A stretch of DNA of 64,000 nucleotides. Origin: Hofstenia miamia. Its lineage: Eukaryota > Xenacoelomorpha > Acoela > Hofsteniidae. Positions 60,801 to 64,000 of this stretch are shown piece by piece (within the stretch, counting starts at the first letter, position 1; every line of letters begins with the position of its first letter). Both the position numbers and the translations under genes were made by a program. Below the pieces are notes generated by a model. That model ran no database searches and was not told where the DNA came from. It saw only the letters and a list, made by a program, of their open reading frames with translations. Location of the stretch: contig CABFPE010000004.1 of assembly GCA_900660155.1 (NCBI GenBank), forward strand, positions 2,873,511 through 2,937,510. Direction: 5' to 3'.

Positions 60801-63263
60801 TACGTGTACATGTACGAAAGTGTATTTTTCACAATATTTCATTGAACGTTTCCATTTTTTAAAAAGGTTTGAAATTCTCGCTATTCCTAATTTCCAGGTA
60901 ATCACGAGATCTAAAGCCGATGGGACTACCTTCTGGGTGCGCAGTGCGAAAATTCAGCAGTCGACAGGCGCTTAAACTTTTTTAGAAGTCAGAATTTCTA
61001 GGCAATTTGAGATTAACCAAGGCCTACTTTAATCACGGCCTGGCTATTTACAGTAAATTAGTGTAAAATTTTGTACAAGTATGCAATACAGGGAATATAA
61101 AAGATTTACTCCAGCTTTGTGGACCCACAAACATTCAATTTGCTTCGAAACAAAAAAAGGTTCACCAAACAGTTAGTGTTCCACAAATAAAGACATGAAT
61201 TTAATGTCTAGAAATGTTGCATATCAAATTAGAAAAGTTAGTTTAAAATTTCTTCGTGAGTAGGTCTATATTCCTGGATTTTTGTGCCGTCAAATCATAT
61301 ATTTTGATATATAGAAAAATGTTTGTTTATTGTTAACCACTTCCGTACCAAGTATGTATATATACGTCCTATATTTTGTCATTCAATGACCAAGGACGTA
61401 TATATACGTTGTTGCATAAAAAGATTTATAAAGAGCCCGGTTGTTTGCGATACTTCGAATAAATTTATCGGTGGTTGAGAAAGGTCTGGCACTATTTTAT
61501 AAAGACTGCTGACTACGTGAAATTGCTTTCTGGCTTTTTGTTTATTGTATTGGTAGAGAAGAGGTTAATGACCACTTTATATTTGAATGTAGTTTTTACA
61601 ATTTTTAAAATGAAAACATTCCAAAAAGAATAGAAACTTGTGAAATAGCTAAGTCTTTGCTTTAGTTACTTAAAGTAACTTCTTACAACAATTCCTGGCA
61701 TTATGCAGTGAGGTATTTTTGTGGCCTCATTGTTAATTTTACTGGAAATCGCCAGGGCGTGATTACAGTAGGCCTCGGGTTAACCTAATTCAACTAAAAC
61801 TGTATATTTCACTATTTCTGCATGGTTTATTATTTTCAGTTTGTTTACTGTTTGTTTCGGATACTTAGATTTAGAAATCGATTTTCAAAGTAGCAATTTT
61901 CAATTACAAGATTAAATATAGACCAAACAATTTGCTATTTGAAGCCTGAATGCTCTGTTTAAATTTCAAAGCATAGCTTTGCTCCTACATGTAATGTGAT
62001 GTACGTAATTTGTCGATTGTTATACTACACTCTGAGCATTTGTTGTTACAGGTAGCGATGCTTTTGCCAACATATTTCGTTTAGCTTCCAAGCCGTTTTA
62101 TATGCCGCCTTCCAAAGTAAGCAAGGCCATTCACCTGAGTGACGATGATGATCAGTCCACCTACACTATTAGTGTATGTATTTACTTCTTTCATGTTGTG
62201 AAGTTCATTCAATAGTATTTTAAGACCTTTAATAACTATTTTAGCAGAATTAAAAAGTTGATTTATGAAAATATATTCATTGTCCTTTATACACGTTTCA
62301 TAATTTTCTTTTCTAATCATTAGAATAGCAATGAAAATATCTTTGAAAGAATGTCTCGATTTTCATTCGCAAGACGCATTAAATTTTTTTTTTGCAACAG
62401 AAGCTCATTGTCCGTTTTTTAGAAATGCATGTACAAGGATTTTATGTGTCCCTTATTATAGGCCGAAAAATACTGTAGTTTAATTGCAATGAATTACTCT
62501 TTGTCAAAAGCTCACTGGACATTGTACTTCAATTTCCCCAAATGAAAAAAAAATGATTTTCTATGGTATGTTCATATTAATACCTAAATTTACCAAAGGG
62601 CATCGATATGTATCTCTTGTTTCTTCGAATATGCTCAAAAATTGAGATTCTTTAAAAGTCCGCGTTTAGGTTGTTGGAAGACGCAGTTACGATCAACTAC
62701 TTGATACAGTTTCTTTCCTAAGAACAATGGGAGTGGATATTCAACTGGGAAACAACGAGAATGGAATCGCAGACAAGTAAATTTTACATACAATTCAATA
62801 ACCATTCAATTTGAAAACTTAATGTTCCTTATATTTTTCCTTGAACTTTAATTGACCATTTTTTCCAAACTTGTGCAAAAAATGAAATTCAAATCATTTG
62901 ATAGTTTCTCCTTCTTTTCAATTAAAATGTTTTTTTACCAAACTACCAAAAAAGTCTTTAAAAAATTCAGGCTTAGACTACCTACGTTCTTCTAAAAGCG
63001 CAAACTGTTCCACATCTTCAAATTATATTTTTCAAACCAATTGTGAAATTTGGAATTGAGATGATGAGACATCTATTGATGAACGTGGTCTGTTGTTGAA
63101 AATTTGTACTAACGTGTATTGCTATGCCTCAAATACTTTGGTGCAAAATGTTAGCAGGTGTGATCAAAAGCAACCAAATGAAACCATATTTCTACCCAAT
63201 GAAGTTAAAGGTTAATATCCTTTCAATTTCAGCGGAGATAAATGCGTTCCTGGGTACTCATAG
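54817..63263 (+). CDS. p53/p63/p73-family transcription factor, nine coding exons
   Basis: Nine exons join with matching phases into about 368 codons. Residues 12-18 (ISGIWAL) resemble the hydrophobic activation/MDM2-binding motif of p53 (FSDLW), with Ile for Phe. Residues about 80-270 form the DNA-binding domain. The zinc ligands are Cys158 and His161 (TRCPNH) and Cys223 and Cys227 (MCYGSC). DNA-contact equivalents are Lys102, Arg233 (human 248) and Arg257, Arg264, Arg266 (human 273, 280, 282 in [11 protein letters not shown]). A basic SRVKR and an acidic DDDD linker follow. Residues about 319-344 ([19 protein letters not shown]) match the tetramerisation strand and helix, with Ser where human p53 has Arg337. 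The protein ends nine residues after the last junction, and no SAM domain is seen. The family binds DNA as tetramers in the nucleus and controls stress, death and germline genes. Assignment as p53 rather than p63/p73 is open. Confidence 0.93.
56548..57558 (+). mobile_element. hAT element remnant in intron 1, with transposase C-terminus
   Basis: Left terminus CAGGGTCGTATTCAGG at 56548. The frame 57166-57558 includes [15 protein letters not shown], one stop after GKGMDI, then [20 protein letters not shown] and [10 protein letters not shown], the hAT dimerisation block (usual ATSAESERSFS). Ends in a natural stop. No matching right terminus found, so the copy is truncated or rearranged. Its Glu-Arg-Cys-Phe form is diverged. 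Confidence 0.65.
58194..58311 (+). CDS. p53-family exon 2
   Basis: Acceptor GAATGTTTAG, donor TTA|GTAAGT. Encodes the linker [20 protein letters not shown] through [16 protein letters not shown], proline-rich near its end as in other family members. Phase 2 in, phase 0 out. Confidence 0.85.
58465..58587 (+). CDS. p53-family exon 3, start of the DNA-binding domain
   Basis: Acceptor TTAATTTAG, donor ACC|GTAAGT, exactly 41 codons. Encodes [15 protein letters not shown] and SCKSALWT, matching the first strand and the L1 loop Lys of the family. Confidence 0.95.
59162..59357 (+). CDS. p53-family exon 4, first zinc-ligand pair
   Basis: Acceptor TGTAATTTAG, donor GAAA|GTAAGA. Encodes [18 protein letters not shown] ... 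[18 protein letters not shown]. Phase 0 in, phase 1 out. Confidence 0.97.
59690..59823. mobile_element. hAT-type MITE remnant in intron 4
   Basis: CGGGGCGAAGCC at the left and CTACGCCACTG at the right resemble the GCGGGGC and TACGCCnCTG parts of the element at 48154-48393. The left terminus is missing. Confidence 0.5.
60253..60446 (+). CDS. p53-family exon 5, second zinc-ligand pair
   Basis: Acceptor CTTGATTAG. Encodes [18 protein letters not shown] ... [20 protein letters not shown] ... [19 protein letters not shown]. The donor ATG|GTTATT is weak, but the junction RPIM|VIFTFE aligns without gap or insert. Confidence 0.95.
60494..60629 (+). CDS. p53-family exon 6, end of the DNA-binding domain
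   Basis: Acceptor ATACTTTAG. Encodes [19 protein letters not shown], then [19 protein letters not shown] and a basic HSRVKR. Donor CGAA|GTAGTT, phase 1 out. Confidence 0.95.
60896..60975 (+). other. Possible alternative exon in intron 6
   Basis: A good acceptor (TAATTTCCAG) opens onto GTAATCACGAGATC. Joined to exon 6 it would add Ser-Asn-His-Glu-Ile and a stop, giving a form without the tetramerisation part. Only the acceptor supports it. Confidence 0.2.
61337..61564. mobile_element. piggyBac-type MITE (228 bp) in intron 6, TTAA duplication
   Basis: TTAA at 61333-61336 and 61565-61568. The left end CCACTTCCGTACCAA and the right end read inward, CCTCTTCTCTACCAA, are inverted matches. Two facing subterminal blocks (TGTATATATACGTCC and GGACGTATATATACG) lie near the left end. 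Confidence 0.75.
62052..62173 (+). CDS. p53-family exon 7, linker into the tetramerisation domain
   Basis: Acceptor TGTTGTTACAG. Encodes [33 protein letters not shown] and STYTIS. Donor AGT|GTATGT, phase 0 out. Confidence 0.85.
62670..62776 (+). CDS. p53-family exon 8, tetramerisation helix
   Basis: Acceptor CGCGTTTAG. Encodes [20 protein letters not shown], then [15 protein letters not shown]. Donor ACAA|GTAAAT, phase 2 out. The Gly-Arg pair and spacing match the RGRE-x-F block of the family. Confidence 0.9.
63233..63263 (+). CDS. p53-family terminal exon (favoured)
   Basis: A strong pyrimidine tract and acceptor (CCTTTCAATTTCAG). In phase it encodes GDKCVPGYS and a stop at 63261. A second acceptor at 63406-63415 (TTTTTTACAG) would instead give VRTERHGICKG and a stop, so alternative ends are possible. 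A SAM-encoding exon beyond the window cannot be excluded. Confidence 0.55.
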
Positions 63264-63881
63264 GTTGAGATGTGCCTCAGGCATGTCTGGATATAGTAAA
63301 TTAAGACTAGATGTGTGGACTTATATTTTCAGACAAATTTGGGCTTGCATATAACATGTAGACTTAACATTGAACTCTTAACAAACTGGGACTTGGTGGG
63401 TCTAATTTTTTACAGCGTTCGGACCGAGAGGCATGGGATTTGCAAGGGCTGAGCCTAAAAACGCAGGCCCATTTATCTCTTAGTTTTAGAATTGTGTGAG
63501 CTTCTCAAATGTTTTTCTGCGAGTTTTTTATCAGTGTTATTAGTTCTTCTTTATTCGAATCTTTGATAAAATATTGGTGTATATTGTTGATTATAATTTT
63601 TCATAGATCATAGTTTTTTTCTAAATGAAACTAGTGTGATAGCAATTGTTTCATATATTAGCGAATTACACAAAATCATCAAAAATCCTAGTTAGATATA
63701 AATTATGGAAATAAGTTACTTTTCTCATTTAGCTGTATTACTGAATTACGGATTTTTGAAAGTTATGAACATATGTTCATATATTGATACTGGAAACTTT
63801 TAAAACCAAACTGCTTAAATGGATATGAGAGTTTTGATAATTTGAATTTCAGAGGTTTGAAAATCGAAAACATTTTTATGC

Positions 63882-63887
63882 AATAAA
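63882..63887 (+). terminator. Candidate polyadenylation signal AATAAA
   Basis: The first canonical AATAAA seen downstream of the favoured p53-family stop on this strand; about 620 bases of 3' UTR would result. Confidence 0.35.
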
Positions 63888-63952
63888 AATATGTCTATTC
63901 TTTTTCTTAAAATAATTCGGTATAAGAAAAAACGGAGCACAACATAAAGAAT

Positions 63953-63954
<2 letters not shown>

Positions 63955-63986
<32 letters not shown>

Positions 63987-64000
63987 NNNNNNNNNNNNNN
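63955..64000. repeat. (TA)n followed by an N run at the window edge
   Basis: TA alternation at 63955-63986, then N. Confidence 0.95.

Noticed and set aside
60745-60975. 76-codon frame in p53-family intron 6
   Set aside because: It is mostly intronic; its frame is not the one reached by splicing from exon 6. Only the acceptor at its end is kept as a weak alternative exon.
1-64000. CRISPR arrays, operons, Shine-Dalgarno sites or phage genes
   Set aside because: No spaced direct repeats of that kind; introns, LINEs and hAT elements show that this is animal nuclear DNA.

Overview
This is AT-rich (about 70% A+T by eye) animal nuclear DNA. Exons are short and spliced, and the window is full of (TA)n microsatellites, 5'-truncated LINE copies, hAT, Tc1/mariner-type and piggyBac-type DNA transposons and their small derivatives. 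Two host genes can be recognised: a p53/p63/p73-family transcription factor and a VWA7-like secreted protein. The sequence does not fix the species. The composition, microsatellites and TE mix would suit a cnidarian such as Hydra or a tunicate. Splice acceptors only 3 and 13 bases before two start codons would also fit an animal that uses spliced-leader trans-splicing. This is inference.

Layout. 0.9-9 kb: hAT and LINE remnants, an inverted ~1.5 kb element copy (B), a LINE, then an exon of the VWA7-like family on the minus strand (7.87-8.34 kb). 9.7-11.6 kb: element A, the inverted relative of B. 11.7-15 kb: a diverged tandem duplication with exon-like frames. 15.4-22 kb: Tc1 and LINE fragments, G-rich repeats and a piggyBac-type MITE. 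22.9-25.5 kb: a long-inverted-repeat element holding a nested, nearly intact IS630/Tc1-type transposon. 28.5-33.2 kb: LINE 3' ends, partly duplicated around a single N. 34.6-38.5 kb: two exons of the VWA7-like gene on the minus strand, with a Tc1 remnant in the intron and a decayed duplicate of the first exon upstream. 38.5-54.8 kb: no recognisable gene; several hAT-type elements with target-site duplications, hairpins and microsatellites. 54.8-63.3 kb: a p53-family gene on the plus strand that reads as nine coding exons with consistent splice phases and about 368 codons. It has an N-terminal activation-like motif, a complete DNA-binding domain with all zinc ligands, and a tetramerisation motif. 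No SAM domain is seen. Its introns carry hAT and piggyBac-type insertions.

The two host genes are unrelated and face opposite ways; nothing suggests that they work together. Three single-N positions (4160, 24863, 29968) are each flanked by the same sequence on both sides. These look like assembly joins, so the duplications beside them should not be read as biology.
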